A stretch of DNA of 64,000 nucleotides from Planctomycetaceae bacterium. GTDB lineage: Bacteria; Planctomycetota; UBA1135; GCA-002686595. Below, one piece after another: positions 1-8,127 of this stretch; the first letter of the stretch is position 1; each line of letters begins with the position of its first letter. The notes beneath the pieces are model-generated. The model saw only the letters and a list, made by a program, of their open reading frames with translations, was not told the origin of the DNA and searched no databases. A program made the translations under genes and the position numbers. The stretch covers positions 62,001-126,000 of the forward strand of contig WGMC01000009.1 in NCBI GenBank assembly GCA_016125265.1, in the 5' to 3' direction.

Positions 1-2
1 AG

Positions 3-62
3 CAGCTCGATCTCGAGGCCACACCGGAACTCGGAGAGGTCGTGCTCGAGCCGGAGGTGTGA
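3..62 (+). CDS. 3' end of an unidentified gene (partial)
   Basis: The first bases read in plus frame 3 as the last 19 codons of a protein ending in ...VVLEPEV, followed by TGA at 60-62. The stretch is acidic and leucine/valine-rich with typical high-GC third positions, so it looks like a real C-terminus cut by the window edge. It would run towards the sugar operon that starts on the opposite strand 30 bp further on. Too little is visible to name a function. Confidence 0.45.
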   Translation, partial: QLDLEATPELGEVVLEPEV

Positions 63-92
63 CGTGCTTGGGATTCTTCGCGGCGATCGGCC

Positions 93-872
93 TCAGCGGA
101 CGCGCCGCAAGTAACCACCAGGCGCTACGCTGAGTTGCAGCTTGTTGTCGATCGTTTGGTCCACCTCGAACTCGGGATGCTCCCGGAGGAACTCCGCGAC
201 TGCGGTAGCCGGATTGTCGCCAGGGCCCCACGGCCGGTCGGGGTAGAGGCTCTTCGGCAATTGCTCCACGATCGTATCGAACACCACCAGGTAGCTGCCG
301 GGGGTGACGAGCGGCGCGTAGGCTTCGAGTTCGGCGCGCACGTGCGCGTGGGTGTGGTTCGAGTCGAGGCAGACCAGAATGCGATCGGCGGAGCCGGCGC
401 GCGTGCGTGCGTGCTCGACGACGTCAAGGGCGACGGACGAACCCTCGAGCAACTCGATGCGCGCCGACATCGGGTGCGTTTCGATCGCTGCGCGGTTGTG
501 CGCGCGGATCTCCACGTCGATGCCGAGCACACGCCGGCGCGGCCGCGACGGATCGAGGAGCTGACCATCGGCCACCGCGTCCGCGTACTCGAGCAACGCC
601 AACTGCGCGGCGTGCATCACAACCGAACCGCCGCGCGCGACGCCGGTCTCGATCACCAGATCGGGCCGCACACGCCACAGCAGTTCCTGCATCGCGACCA
701 CGTCTTGGGGGAACTGGATGATGGGCAGTCCAAGCGCGTCGAAGTGGTAGGAATACCCGCACTCGCTGGCGCGCAGCATCCATGCGGTGCTCAGCGACCG
801 GAGCTCGGGATTCTGGCCCAGGGACTCGATCTGGCGCGCGCGGGTCGCGCAAAAATCGGCGAGGTCGTTCAC
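93..872 (-). CDS. CmcI/cephalosporin-hydroxylase-family protein (putative sugar methyltransferase)
   Basis: The 259-residue protein resembles the CmcI family, whose members in polysaccharide clusters usually act as SAM-dependent O-methyltransferases on sugars rather than as hydroxylases. A Rossmann-type SAM loop (VIETGVARGGS) lies at residues 73-83, an acidic strand end (LGIDVE) near 116-121, and the metal/active-site segment LDSNHTHAH at 169-177, with D170, H173 and H175. The start is GTG at 872-870, overlapping the TGA of the upstream methyltransferase by 4 bp, which implies translational coupling. It is the last gene of the operon, so a late decoration step such as O-methylation of the deoxysugar is likely. 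Family membership is fairly sure; the exact substrate is unknown. Confidence 0.8.
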   Translation of the reverse strand: MNDLADFCATRARQIESLGQNPELRSLSTAWMLRASECGYSYHFDALGLPIIQFPQDVVAMQELLWRVRPDLVIETGVARGGSVVMHAAQLALLEYADAVADGQLLDPSRPRRRVLGIDVEIRAHNRAAIETHPMSARIELLEGSSVALDVVEHARTRAGSADRILVCLDSNHTHAHVRAELEAYAPLVTPGSYLVVFDTIVEQLPKSLYPDRPWGPGDNPATAVAEFLREHPEFEVDQTIDNKLQLSVAPGGYLRRVR

Positions 873-2059
873 GGGGCGCTGCTCTCCAAAGCGAGGGGAT
901 CGAGTGGCTTGAGGTCGATACCGAGGCGCACGAGCTCAGCCCCCACCTCGTCGAAGTAGTTGGCGTTGGGCAAGACTACGGCGGCGGGGCGCAACCTGCA
1001 CAAGTCGCCGGGTGCGATCACGGGAAGCCCGCTCCCGGCCAGGAACCGGCCCTGTTTCGCGGGATTGACGTCCACGGCCGCCCGCAACCAGCGCTGTTCG
1101 GGATCCATCAACTCCGCGAGGGTCGCGCCCTTCGCCCCCGCTCCCCAGAGGACCACCGGCCCACGCGCGGCCAGGGATGGCAACACCTGAGCCCAGTGCG
1201 CTTCGCGCGCGGCCAGCCGCGCGGTGAAGCCGGCGGTGCGCGCCGCCAGCGCTGGGTCCTCAGGAAGCGCGGGTGCAGGCGCGGGGATCGCCACCGCGCG
1301 CGCTTCCACCCAGAGGTACTGGCCGCCGAAAACACGCTCGGGCCGAGTGCTTTCGAACCCAGCGCGTTCGAGCAGTCGCACAAGACTGTTGCCGTCGAAC
1401 AGGGAGCAGTGCTCGTAGAAGAAATCGAACGGCACGGCCTGGTCGAGGATCCAGTCGAGGTCGGGTGTTTCGAGGAACAGTCGCGCGCCATCGCCCAGGG
1501 CGGCGCGGAGACCAATCAGGAACGCCAGCGGATCCGGGACGTGTTCGATCACGTGGCGCGACAGCACGGCGCCGAAGGGCAGTGCTCCTTGCCGGAAGCG
1601 ACTGCGTTCGAACCGCAGGCGGCCGTCGAGCTGCTCGAGGGGGCCTTGGTAGGTTGGATCGAAACCGACGGCCCGCCAGTTCGGAGCGGCCGCCAGCAGT
1701 CGCAGGAGGAATCCGCCCTTGCCGCAGCCGACCTCCGCCAGCCGCACCGCTTCGCCCCCAAGCGCTGCGACCAAGGCCGTCACACGCCCCTCCAAGTGCT
1801 CCTGGAAACGCCCGGAGAGCTCTTGGCGGTTGTCGTACTCCGCCGAGTAGTCGACGCGCCCTTCGTCGAACGATTGGTTCCACGCGAACCCGCAGGCCGA
1901 ACAGCGCACCATCCGCAGCTCACCACGCGGATACGCGCGCGCGGTGGCGGAGTCCCTCAGCACGAGATTCTGGTGAACCGCCACCCGCTTGCGGTGGAGG
2001 AACACCACGCCGGACGGCGAGGTGCAGACGGGGCACGCCAGGGACTTGCACTCAGCCAT
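869..2059 (-). CDS. Class I SAM-dependent C-methyltransferase-type protein with zinc ribbon
   Basis: This 396-residue protein has the three-part layout of the TylC3/NovU sugar C-methyltransferase family. An N-terminal zinc ribbon uses C9, C12, C53 and C56, a central methyltransferase domain carries the SAM loop AEVGCGKGG (108-116), and a C-terminal Rossmann-like domain contains GAGAKG (306-311). The catalytic-site segment reads FYEHCSLF (214-221), retaining the Glu-His pair but with Cys where the family has Tyr. The ATG at 2059 lies inside the end of the SDR gene (8 bp overlap). It is the second such protein in the operon and diverges from the one at 2918-4156, so it may methylate a different sugar or position, or have another role. 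Coding and family are clear; substrate is inferred from context only. Confidence 0.85.
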   Translation of the reverse strand: MAECKSLACPVCTSPSGVVFLHRKRVAVHQNLVLRDSATARAYPRGELRMVRCSACGFAWNQSFDEGRVDYSAEYDNRQELSGRFQEHLEGRVTALVAALGGEAVRLAEVGCGKGGFLLRLLAAAPNWRAVGFDPTYQGPLEQLDGRLRFERSRFRQGALPFGAVLSRHVIEHVPDPLAFLIGLRAALGDGARLFLETPDLDWILDQAVPFDFFYEHCSLFDGNSLVRLLERAGFESTRPERVFGGQYLWVEARAVAIPAPAPALPEDPALAARTAGFTARLAAREAHWAQVLPSLAARGPVVLWGAGAKGATLAELMDPEQRWLRAAVDVNPAKQGRFLAGSGLPVIAPGDLCRLRPAAVVLPNANYFDEVGAELVRLGIDLKPLDPLALESSAP

Positions 2060-2921
2060 GGGGCACAGCGGCGGCGAGGGACTCGTTCCATTCGTAACGC
2101 GGCGCGAAACCCGTGCACTCGCGAAGTCGATCGATCCGTGCGAGGACGAGCGGAGCATCGGGCGCGGCGCGTGCCACCGGTGCCGACTCCCAGCGCGCAC
2201 CCGGCCCGACTTGCCCCACCAACCCATCCGCCACTTCGGCAAGCGTCCGGGCGCGTCCCGAAGCCACGTTCACGGCACCCGTGCCGCTGCAGAGGAGCAG
2301 CAGCGCGAGGGCGCGACCCGCATCGCGCACGTCGAGGTAATCGCGCCGCAGATTGGCACCCCGCAGCAGGGCCGGTTCGCCGCGCACCATGGCGGCGTGC
2401 AGACTCGGCAGCAAACGACCTTCCTTCTCCCCCGGACCGATCAAGAAGAAGAGCCGCGCCCAGACCGTGTCCAGCCCGCGGCCCAGAACCCTTTGGCGCA
2501 GGGCGTTCTTCGCACGCGCGTAGGCGGAGCCATGGACGAGCGGGGTGTGGTCCTCGTCGCAGACGCCCGCCGACCAGTCGTACTCGGCGCAACTTCCCGC
2601 GAACAGCGCCCTTTGGCCGCCGTGGGCGCGGAACGCGTCGAAGAGCTCCGTGCTCGCCTCGAGCCAACGTGCGTTCTGCGGCGATTCGCTGTACGCGCCC
2701 GGTGTGGTCTCCCAGGCTAGGTGCACGAGGGCCCGGGGCCGGTGGCGCGCGATCCAGCGTCCCGCTTCGCCGGGACTCAAGAGGTCCAGTTCCCGGCGTG
2801 TGGGGCACAGCACGTCCAGGCCTTGCTCCAAGAGCGCGGCGACGACATGACGTCCCACGAATCCCGAAGCGCCCGTCACCAGCACCGGTCCGGGCCGCCA
2901 ATCGGCGCGCGGGTCAGTCAC
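2052..2921 (-). CDS. NAD-dependent epimerase/dehydratase (extended SDR) of nucleotide-sugar pathway
   Basis: The 289-residue extended SDR probably reduces or epimerises the keto intermediate of the CDP-sugar. The NAD-binding GASGFVG loop is at residues 17-23, Ser110 precedes the active site, and the catalytic pair is Y134/K138 (YARAK). The start chosen is GTG at 2921, whose bases overlap the TGA of the upstream C-methyltransferase (GTGA). A longer reading would run into that gene. In branched deoxysugar pathways a C-4 ketoreductase acts after C-methylation, and its place between two methyltransferases fits that. The precise stereochemistry cannot be read from sequence. Confidence 0.85.
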   Translation of the reverse strand: MTDPRADWRPGPVLVTGASGFVGRHVVAALLEQGLDVLCPTRRELDLLSPGEAGRWIARHRPRALVHLAWETTPGAYSESPQNARWLEASTELFDAFRAHGGQRALFAGSCAEYDWSAGVCDEDHTPLVHGSAYARAKNALRQRVLGRGLDTVWARLFFLIGPGEKEGRLLPSLHAAMVRGEPALLRGANLRRDYLDVRDAGRALALLLLCSGTGAVNVASGRARTLAEVADGLVGQVGPGARWESAPVARAAPDAPLVLARIDRLRECTGFAPRYEWNESLAAAVPHG

Positions 2922-4156
2922 GGGAGCTCCTCCCAGGTCGGCACGGCGCGGGCCAAACGACCGCCCCACTCGCGCACGTAGCGGAGTTGCTCGCACAGCT
3001 CCTCCGTCAAGTTCCACGGCACGAGCAAAACGATGTCGGGGCGGCGCTCCCGAAGTGCGGCTTCAGGCAGGATCGGGATGCGGCTGCCCGGCAGCCACTG
3101 ACCGACCTTCAGGGGATTTCGGTCTACCGTGAACTCGATGGCCGGGGAGCGCACTCCGGCGAAGTTGAAGAGGGTATTGCCCTTCGCGGCTGCACCGTAC
3201 GCCGCCACACGTTCGCCGCGCGCAGCCGCAACCTGCAGCGCGCGCACGAGGCCGCGAGCGATGCCATTGGCGCGCTCTTGGAACGCTCCCGGCGCCGAAA
3301 GTGTGGGATCGAATGGGCGCTCCTCCCGCTCGATGCGAGCCACCGCCGACGTGACGACGCGCGCGACACCATCCGCGCGCGACGCGTGCACACGCAGGCT
3401 GCCGCCGTGTGTGCTGACCTCCTCGGCATCGAAGACGACGAGGCCCGCGCGTTCGAGCAGCGCCCGGGTCGCCCGCAGGGAGAGGTACGAATAGTGCTCG
3501 TGGTACACCGTGTCGAAGGCCCCCGCGTCCACCAACCTCGCGAGGTGGGGAAACTCGATCACGGCCGCGCCCGTAGGACCGAGCCAAGCCGCCAGACCCC
3601 GGGCGAAATCCATCGGATCCGGCACGTGGGCGAGCACATTGTTGGCGCCGATCAGGTCGGCTGGTCCCCAGCGCTTGGCGAGGGCATGTCCCAGTTCCTC
3701 GCCGAAGAAGGCATCAACGACGTGCAGTCCGCGTTTCCGTGCCGCGGCCGCGGGAAGCGCGCAGGGTTCCACACCGACACACCGCATTCCGGCCTCCGCG
3801 AACATCGCCAACCACGTGCCGTCGTTGCTGGCGATTTCGGCGACCGCACTCCCCGAATGCAGTCCGTAACGCAGCGTCAGAGCCGCCGCTGCCCGCTTCG
3901 CGTGCTGCACCCACGTGCGCGCGCAGCCGCTCTGGTAGGTGTACGACGCATCGAAGAGCGCCTCGCGGGGCGGCGCGACCTCGGTTTGCACCCAGCCGCA
4001 CGCGGTGCAAGATACGAGTGCAAGCGGCCACCACACCTCTCCCTCGCGCATCGTTGTGGCGTCGAGGTAGCGGTTCGAGAAAGGCGCCGAACCGAGGTCG
4101 AGCCAGGGGCTCGGGTTCCCGGCGCCGCAGCTCCGGCACCGATTGGCAAAGGACAC
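2918..4156 (-). CDS. Sugar C-3 methyltransferase (TylC3/NovU/TcaB9 family)
   Basis: At 412 residues this matches the usual length of nucleotide-sugar C-methyltransferases. The N-terminal zinc site is C7/C10/C50/C53, the SAM loop EIASNDGTW is at 107-115, and the hallmark YHEHYSYLS is at 218-226. The Glu-His of this segment is the catalytic base in the structurally studied TcaB9. A C-terminal Rossmann-like domain has GAAAKGNT (321-328). The GTG start at 4156 is preceded by CGGAG eight bases upstream, which decides it against longer readings that run into the rfbC-like gene. In known relatives the enzyme methylates C-3 of a 4-keto sugar nucleotide. With rfbF and rfbG upstream, the substrate here is inferred to be CDP-linked. 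Confidence 0.9.
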   Translation of the reverse strand: MSFANRCRSCGAGNPSPWLDLGSAPFSNRYLDATTMREGEVWWPLALVSCTACGWVQTEVAPPREALFDASYTYQSGCARTWVQHAKRAAAALTLRYGLHSGSAVAEIASNDGTWLAMFAEAGMRCVGVEPCALPAAAARKRGLHVVDAFFGEELGHALAKRWGPADLIGANNVLAHVPDPMDFARGLAAWLGPTGAAVIEFPHLARLVDAGAFDTVYHEHYSYLSLRATRALLERAGLVVFDAEEVSTHGGSLRVHASRADGVARVVTSAVARIEREERPFDPTLSAPGAFQERANGIARGLVRALQVAAARGERVAAYGAAAKGNTLFNFAGVRSPAIEFTVDRNPLKVGQWLPGSRIPILPEAALRERRPDIVLLVPWNLTEELCEQLRYVREWGGRLARAVPTWEELP

Positions 4157-4208
4157 GGTGCTAGACTCCGAGGCCACGTCCGCACACCAGGTGCCGATCC
4201 CATGGGCC

Positions 4209-4781
4209 TCAACCGATGCCACGTGCCACCTCCAGCAGGTCCGCGGCAAGAAATGCCGCGCCGGCATCGCGGGGCGAGAGACCCCGCACCGGCAACGGCC
4301 ACGGAATCGCGAGGCGCGGATCCAAGACGTGCAACGTGGCCTCCGAATCGACACGGTGGGCGCTGCTGTGCACGTAGAGCAACCGCGATTCCTCGGCGAG
4401 CGCCTGGAATCCGTGGGCGCATCCGGGGGGAATGCAGATGGACACGGGCTCGTCGGCGTCCAGCTCGACGGTGTAGGACACGAGGAACGTCGGCGATTCC
4501 GGGCGCACGTCCACCACCACGTCGAACACACGGCCAGCAATGCACGTGACCAGTTTGTGTTCGCCGTGAGGGTCGCGTTGCCAGTGCAGACCGCGCACCG
4601 TTCCGGGGTCCGTCGTGGAGCTGCCGTTGATCTGCGCAACCGGTCTGCCGTCGAACACCTCGCGCAACTCTTCCGCGCAAAAGAGCCGCTCGAAACGCCC
4701 GCGAGCGTCTGCGCGGGGCTGCCTCTCGATGCGCTCCAAACCCGCGATGGGTGTGGGGATCCGCACGAAGCTGTAGCTCAC
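4209..4781 (-). CDS. rfbC: dTDP-4-dehydrorhamnose 3,5-epimerase-like protein
   Basis: The 190-residue cupin matches RmlC/RfbC in length and key segments: GTVRGLHWQ at 60-68 with the catalytic His66, a conserved lysine at K76 (HKLVTC), and PPGCAHGF at 118-125. The region that in RmlC carries the Asp-Tyr-Tyr acid motif reads Ser-Ser-Ala-His here, so the second proton transfer may be altered and it may epimerise at only one carbon. The GTG start at 4781 overlaps the rfbG TGA (GTGA). Because the neighbours make CDP- rather than dTDP-sugars, its substrate is probably a CDP-4-keto-6-deoxyhexose; that is inference. Confidence 0.88.
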   Translation of the reverse strand: MSYSFVRIPTPIAGLERIERQPRADARGRFERLFCAEELREVFDGRPVAQINGSSTTDPGTVRGLHWQRDPHGEHKLVTCIAGRVFDVVVDVRPESPTFLVSYTVELDADEPVSICIPPGCAHGFQALAEESRLLYVHSSAHRVDSEATLHVLDPRLAIPWPLPVRGLSPRDAGAAFLAADLLEVARGIG

Positions 4782-5887
4782 GCGGCGTTCCCCCGGGCCG
4801 GGAGGTTTCCGTGCCGCTGAGCTCGGCCGAACTCGCCCAAGAGCTGGGAGCGGCAGTAGCTCTCCATGCAGTTCCCGGCGAGCCACGCCCGCTGCCACGA
4901 GACGGTGGCCTCGAGGCTCCGGCGCAGGTCGTAACGCCTCTGCCAACCCAGTTCCCGTTCGGCCCGCGTGCTGTCCAGCCGCAGCCGCTGGGATTCGGCG
5001 CCGTAGGCCCGGGCGACCGCTTCGGCGTGGCGCTCGACGCGTGTGCCCCCGCCCCAGAGGGACACCAGTTGGGTCACCACTTCCAACACCGATGCGCAGT
5101 CGTCCGCGGCGGGACCGAAGTTCCAGGGACCCACGAACGCAGCACCGCGAGGTCCGAGCAGAGACTCGGCGAGTAGCACGTACCCCTGCAAAGGATCGTA
5201 CACATGTTGCCAAGGACGAACGGCGTCGGGGTTTCGCAGTCGCACGGGTTCCTTGGCGGCGAACGCGGCGAGGCAGTCCGGTACGAGCCGACCCGCAGAA
5301 AAATCGCCGCCCCCAATCACGTTGCCGGCGCGCGCGGTGGCGACACGGGGCCCCTCGGCTCCCCCGAAGTAACTCGTCGCGTAGGCGTGCACCGCCAGTT
5401 CCGCAGCGGCTTTGCTCGCGCTGTAGGGGTCGTCGCCGCCAAGGGCGTTGTCCTCGCGAAACCTCTGCCCGGTTTCGCCATTCTGGTACACCTTGTCCGT
5501 AGTCACGAAGACCGCCGCCCGCACGTGGGGGCAGCGCCGCATTCCGTCGAGCAGGTGCACGGTTCCCATCACGTTGGCCCCGAAGGTGCCCACCGGATCC
5601 CGATGTCCCTCCCCCACCAGCGCCTGCGCGGCGAGATGGAACACAACCTGGGCTTCGCTGCGCCGCAGGCTCGTTTCGAGTCGCTCTGCGTCGGCGATGT
5701 CCGCGCGGACGTCCGTTGCGAGAACTCTCTCCACGCCGGCCAGTTCGAAGAGGTTGTGCGGTCCCTTCGGGTGCAGGGCATAGCCGTGCACGATGGCACC
5801 CCGTTTGGCCAACTCGAGCGCCAACCAGGCGCCCTTGAATCCCGTGTGCCCCGTCACGAACACCGACCTGCCGCGCCAAGAATCCAT
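4778..5887 (-). CDS. rfbG: CDP-glucose 4,6-dehydratase
   Basis: The 369-residue SDR dehydratase converts CDP-D-glucose to CDP-4-keto-6-deoxyglucose, the entry point to CDP-deoxysugars. The NAD loop GHTGFKG is at 13-19, the dehydratase motif TTDKVYQN at 129-136, and the catalytic tyrosine-lysine pair is Y155/K159 (YSASK). The RPWQHVYDPL segment typical of RfbG is present. The ATG at 5887 shares one base with the rfbF stop (TGATG) and has GGAGG eight bases upstream. An ATG 15 bases further upstream lacks such a site. Identification is strong. Confidence 0.95.
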   Translation of the reverse strand: MDSWRGRSVFVTGHTGFKGAWLALELAKRGAIVHGYALHPKGPHNLFELAGVERVLATDVRADIADAERLETSLRRSEAQVVFHLAAQALVGEGHRDPVGTFGANVMGTVHLLDGMRRCPHVRAAVFVTTDKVYQNGETGQRFREDNALGGDDPYSASKAAAELAVHAYATSYFGGAEGPRVATARAGNVIGGGDFSAGRLVPDCLAAFAAKEPVRLRNPDAVRPWQHVYDPLQGYVLLAESLLGPRGAAFVGPWNFGPAADDCASVLEVVTQLVSLWGGGTRVERHAEAVARAYGAESQRLRLDSTRAERELGWQRRYDLRRSLEATVSWQRAWLAGNCMESYCRSQLLGEFGRAQRHGNLPARGNAA

Positions 5888-6657
5888 CACCAGCACCTCC
5901 AAGGTGCCTCACCCGTGGCCCAGAGGTTTTCGAGGTTCTGTTTGTCCCGCAGGGTGTCCATGGGTTGCCAGAATCCATCGTGCACGTAGGCGCGCAGTTG
6001 GTCCCGGCGTGCGAGTTCCTCCAGCGGGTGTGTTTCGAGGGGCGTCTGGTCGCCCTCGATCAGTTCCAGGCAACGGGGCGAGAGCACGAAGAACCCGCCG
6101 TTGATGCGCGCTCCATCGCCGCGGGGCTTCTCGCGGAACCCACGCACGACAGGACCGGCGAGGTCGAGAGCTCCGTAGCGCCCTGGCGGCGCGACCGCCG
6201 CCACCGTCGCCCAGCGACCGTGCGATTCGTGGAACGCGATCTCTGCGCGCAGATCGATGTCCGCGAGGCCGTCGCCGTAGGTCAAGCAGAAGCTGCGTTC
6301 GTCCGCCAAGTACGGCGCCAGCCGCTTCAAACGTCCGCCCGTCAACGTCGTTTCGCCGGTGTCCACGAGGGTCACGCGCCAAGGTTCGGCCTTCCGCGAG
6401 TGCACCTCCATGTGGTTGTCCGCCATGTCGAACGTGACATCGGACATGTGGAGGAAGTAGTTGGCGAAGTACTCCTTGATCGCGTACCCCTTGTAACCGC
6501 AGGCGATTACGAAGTCGTACATCCCGTGGGCGGAGTACAGCTTCATGATGTGCCACAGGATGGGACGCCCGCCGATTTCCACCATCGGTTTGGGACGAAG
6601 GTGGCTTTCCTCGGAGATGCGTGTGCCGAGTCCCCCAGCGAGGATGACAACCTTCAC
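5887..6657 (-). CDS. rfbF: Glucose-1-phosphate cytidylyltransferase
   Basis: This 256-residue nucleotidyltransferase makes CDP-glucose from CTP and glucose-1-phosphate. The signature loop GGLGTRI (8-14) and the following RPKPMVEIGG (21-30) are intact, as is the catalytic-metal segment TYGDGLADID in the middle of the protein. It starts at GTG 6657, overlapping the glycosyltransferase TGA (GTGA). A much longer in-frame reading to 7503 has no plausible content and lies inside the glycosyltransferase gene. Followed directly by rfbG, it commits the operon to CDP-sugar chemistry. Confidence 0.95.
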   Translation of the reverse strand: MKVVILAGGLGTRISEESHLRPKPMVEIGGRPILWHIMKLYSAHGMYDFVIACGYKGYAIKEYFANYFLHMSDVTFDMADNHMEVHSRKAEPWRVTLVDTGETTLTGGRLKRLAPYLADERSFCLTYGDGLADIDLRAEIAFHESHGRWATVAAVAPPGRYGALDLAGPVVRGFREKPRGDGARINGGFFVLSPRCLELIEGDQTPLETHPLEELARRDQLRAYVHDGFWQPMDTLRDKQNLENLWATGEAPWRCW

Positions 6658-7964
6658 GCGGCGCGCTCCCCCGTCCTTGGCGAAACGACCGTGGCGCGCC
6701 CGAGCGGCTGCGCCACCCGCTGGCAGTCGAGCACGTCGCCCCAGAGAAGCACGCGCCCGGACCAGTATCCGGCGCCGCGCAGCCGCTCTGCGGCCGTTGT
6801 GTCGCGCACCAGGCAAAGCGCATCGGTGTGTTCCGAAGGTCTGGCCAGCAGGGAGTTCAGGTCGACGGGCTCGATAGGGCCGGCGTAACCAAGTTGACTG
6901 AGCACGTTCCTGGCGTCCGCCCAATCGGGCCATTCGCACAGCAGCAAACGCGCGACACCGGCCGTGGTTCGCGCCACTTCGGCCACCGCCTGGAACGTCG
7001 CGAGGGCGCAGTACTTCGCCTCTGCCTCCGAGAGTCCGGCGCGGTCCCTCGGCTCGGTCCAAAGACGGGCCCGAGCCTCGTGTTCGAGCGCGGCGGAGAA
7101 GTTGTGTTGGGCCGCGGCGATGCGCGCCGCCACGAGCGAGCGCTCGGCCAGGAACGCCCGCAGTTGCAGGCTGGCCTGTTCCCGACGGGCCGGGACGAGG
7201 TCCTTGGGCGATAACTCGAGGGCCGCTCCGAGCGCCCACTCCAGCCCTCCGCGGTAGCGGTCCAGGCCCGTCGACGCCTGTTCGACACCCAGTTGCCACC
7301 GCGTCGGCAGGTTGTCCGCCGCGCGCACGACATGCACGTAGAACGGCTTCGGGACAAACGCCACGGTGCCCTGCGCGAGGAGGCGGAAACACCACACGAA
7401 CGCCCAATGCAACCCGTGGGGCACGTGCATCACCGGCAGCAGCGCAGACGTCCGGTAGATGGCGATCTCCGGGAACACACCGCCCTGGACCAGGAACTGC
7501 CACAGCTCATAGGCGCTGGAGCGGGTGAATCCGACGCCGCGTTCGACCGGGTAGTACGGCCCGAGGTCTTCGCCTGTGCGGTCGTCTTGGGACCGCCACG
7601 GCGCCTGCACGCAGACCAGATCGGGACTCCGCTCCAGAAGCGCGACGATCTCCGCCACCCGCGGCAGATCGAGCCGATCGTCGTCGCCCAGGTACACGCA
7701 GTAAGTGCCGCGGGCGGCGCGCAGGGCGCTGGCCACGTTGCGCTCGGCACCCACGTCTTCGTGCTGGCGCAGGTAGACCGCGGGCAGGCCACGCTCGATC
7801 GCGCGCCGCACGACGTCCGCGGTCCCGTCCGTCGACGCGTTGTCGCTGACCACCACTTCGAACGAGAACGGCCACGCGGACGCGCCGTGGAGCAGTTCGA
7901 GGCAGCGCTCCAGGTACTCCGCCCGCTGGCGCGTCGGAATGGCAATGGTGAGTCGGGGTTGCAC
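6654..7964 (-). CDS. Family 2 glycosyltransferase
   Basis: The 436-residue protein begins with a GT-A fold. An N-terminal strand (LTIAIPTRQR) is followed by DNASTDG at 41-47 and the metal-binding DDD of YLGDDDRL near 93-98. The C-terminal 200 residues are alanine-rich and helical and resemble no domain I can name. It is the first gene of the sugar operon and presumably transfers the CDP-derived branched sugar, or another sugar of the same glycan. The GTG start at 7964 is chosen because longer readings intrude into the spacer shared with the divergent hydrolase gene. Its ribosome binding site is weak, so the start is less certain than the function class. Confidence 0.85.
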   Translation of the reverse strand: MQPRLTIAIPTRQRAEYLERCLELLHGASAWPFSFEVVVSDNASTDGTADVVRRAIERGLPAVYLRQHEDVGAERNVASALRAARGTYCVYLGDDDRLDLPRVAEIVALLERSPDLVCVQAPWRSQDDRTGEDLGPYYPVERGVGFTRSSAYELWQFLVQGGVFPEIAIYRTSALLPVMHVPHGLHWAFVWCFRLLAQGTVAFVPKPFYVHVVRAADNLPTRWQLGVEQASTGLDRYRGGLEWALGAALELSPKDLVPARREQASLQLRAFLAERSLVAARIAAAQHNFSAALEHEARARLWTEPRDRAGLSEAEAKYCALATFQAVAEVARTTAGVARLLLCEWPDWADARNVLSQLGYAGPIEPVDLNSLLARPSEHTDALCLVRDTTAAERLRGAGYWSGRVLLWGDVLDCQRVAQPLGRATVVSPRTGERAA

Positions 7965-8115
7965 GGGAATCCCGCCGCGGCCTTCGGGCCCCGGGCCCGG
8001 CCGCCGTCGGCTGTTCCCTTCTCGACCCTCCCCGCCACTCGCACTTGCGGGGCCGCCCGCCCGTGGGTGTCGACCGTCCCCGCCGTGGGACCCCGCGCGT
8101 CCCCAGCCCACCCGT

Positions 8116-8121
8116 TACCAT
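8116..8121 (+). promoter_or_regulatory. Putative -10 box (TACCAT) six bases before an ATG
   Basis: TACCAT is followed by exactly six bases and the ATG of the secreted hydrolase, so a transcript started at the normal distance would begin at or next to the start codon. No Shine-Dalgarno sequence precedes this ATG. The same spacing recurs at three other genes in the window, and no clear -35 is visible. Confidence 0.4.
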
Positions 8122-8127
8122 CGGGCG

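Noticed and set aside
782..4549. A 1255-codon open frame on the plus strand opposite the sugar operon
   Set aside because: It is antisense to well-supported genes; its composition is arginine/histidine-rich and it contains no domain. High GC content produces such frames.
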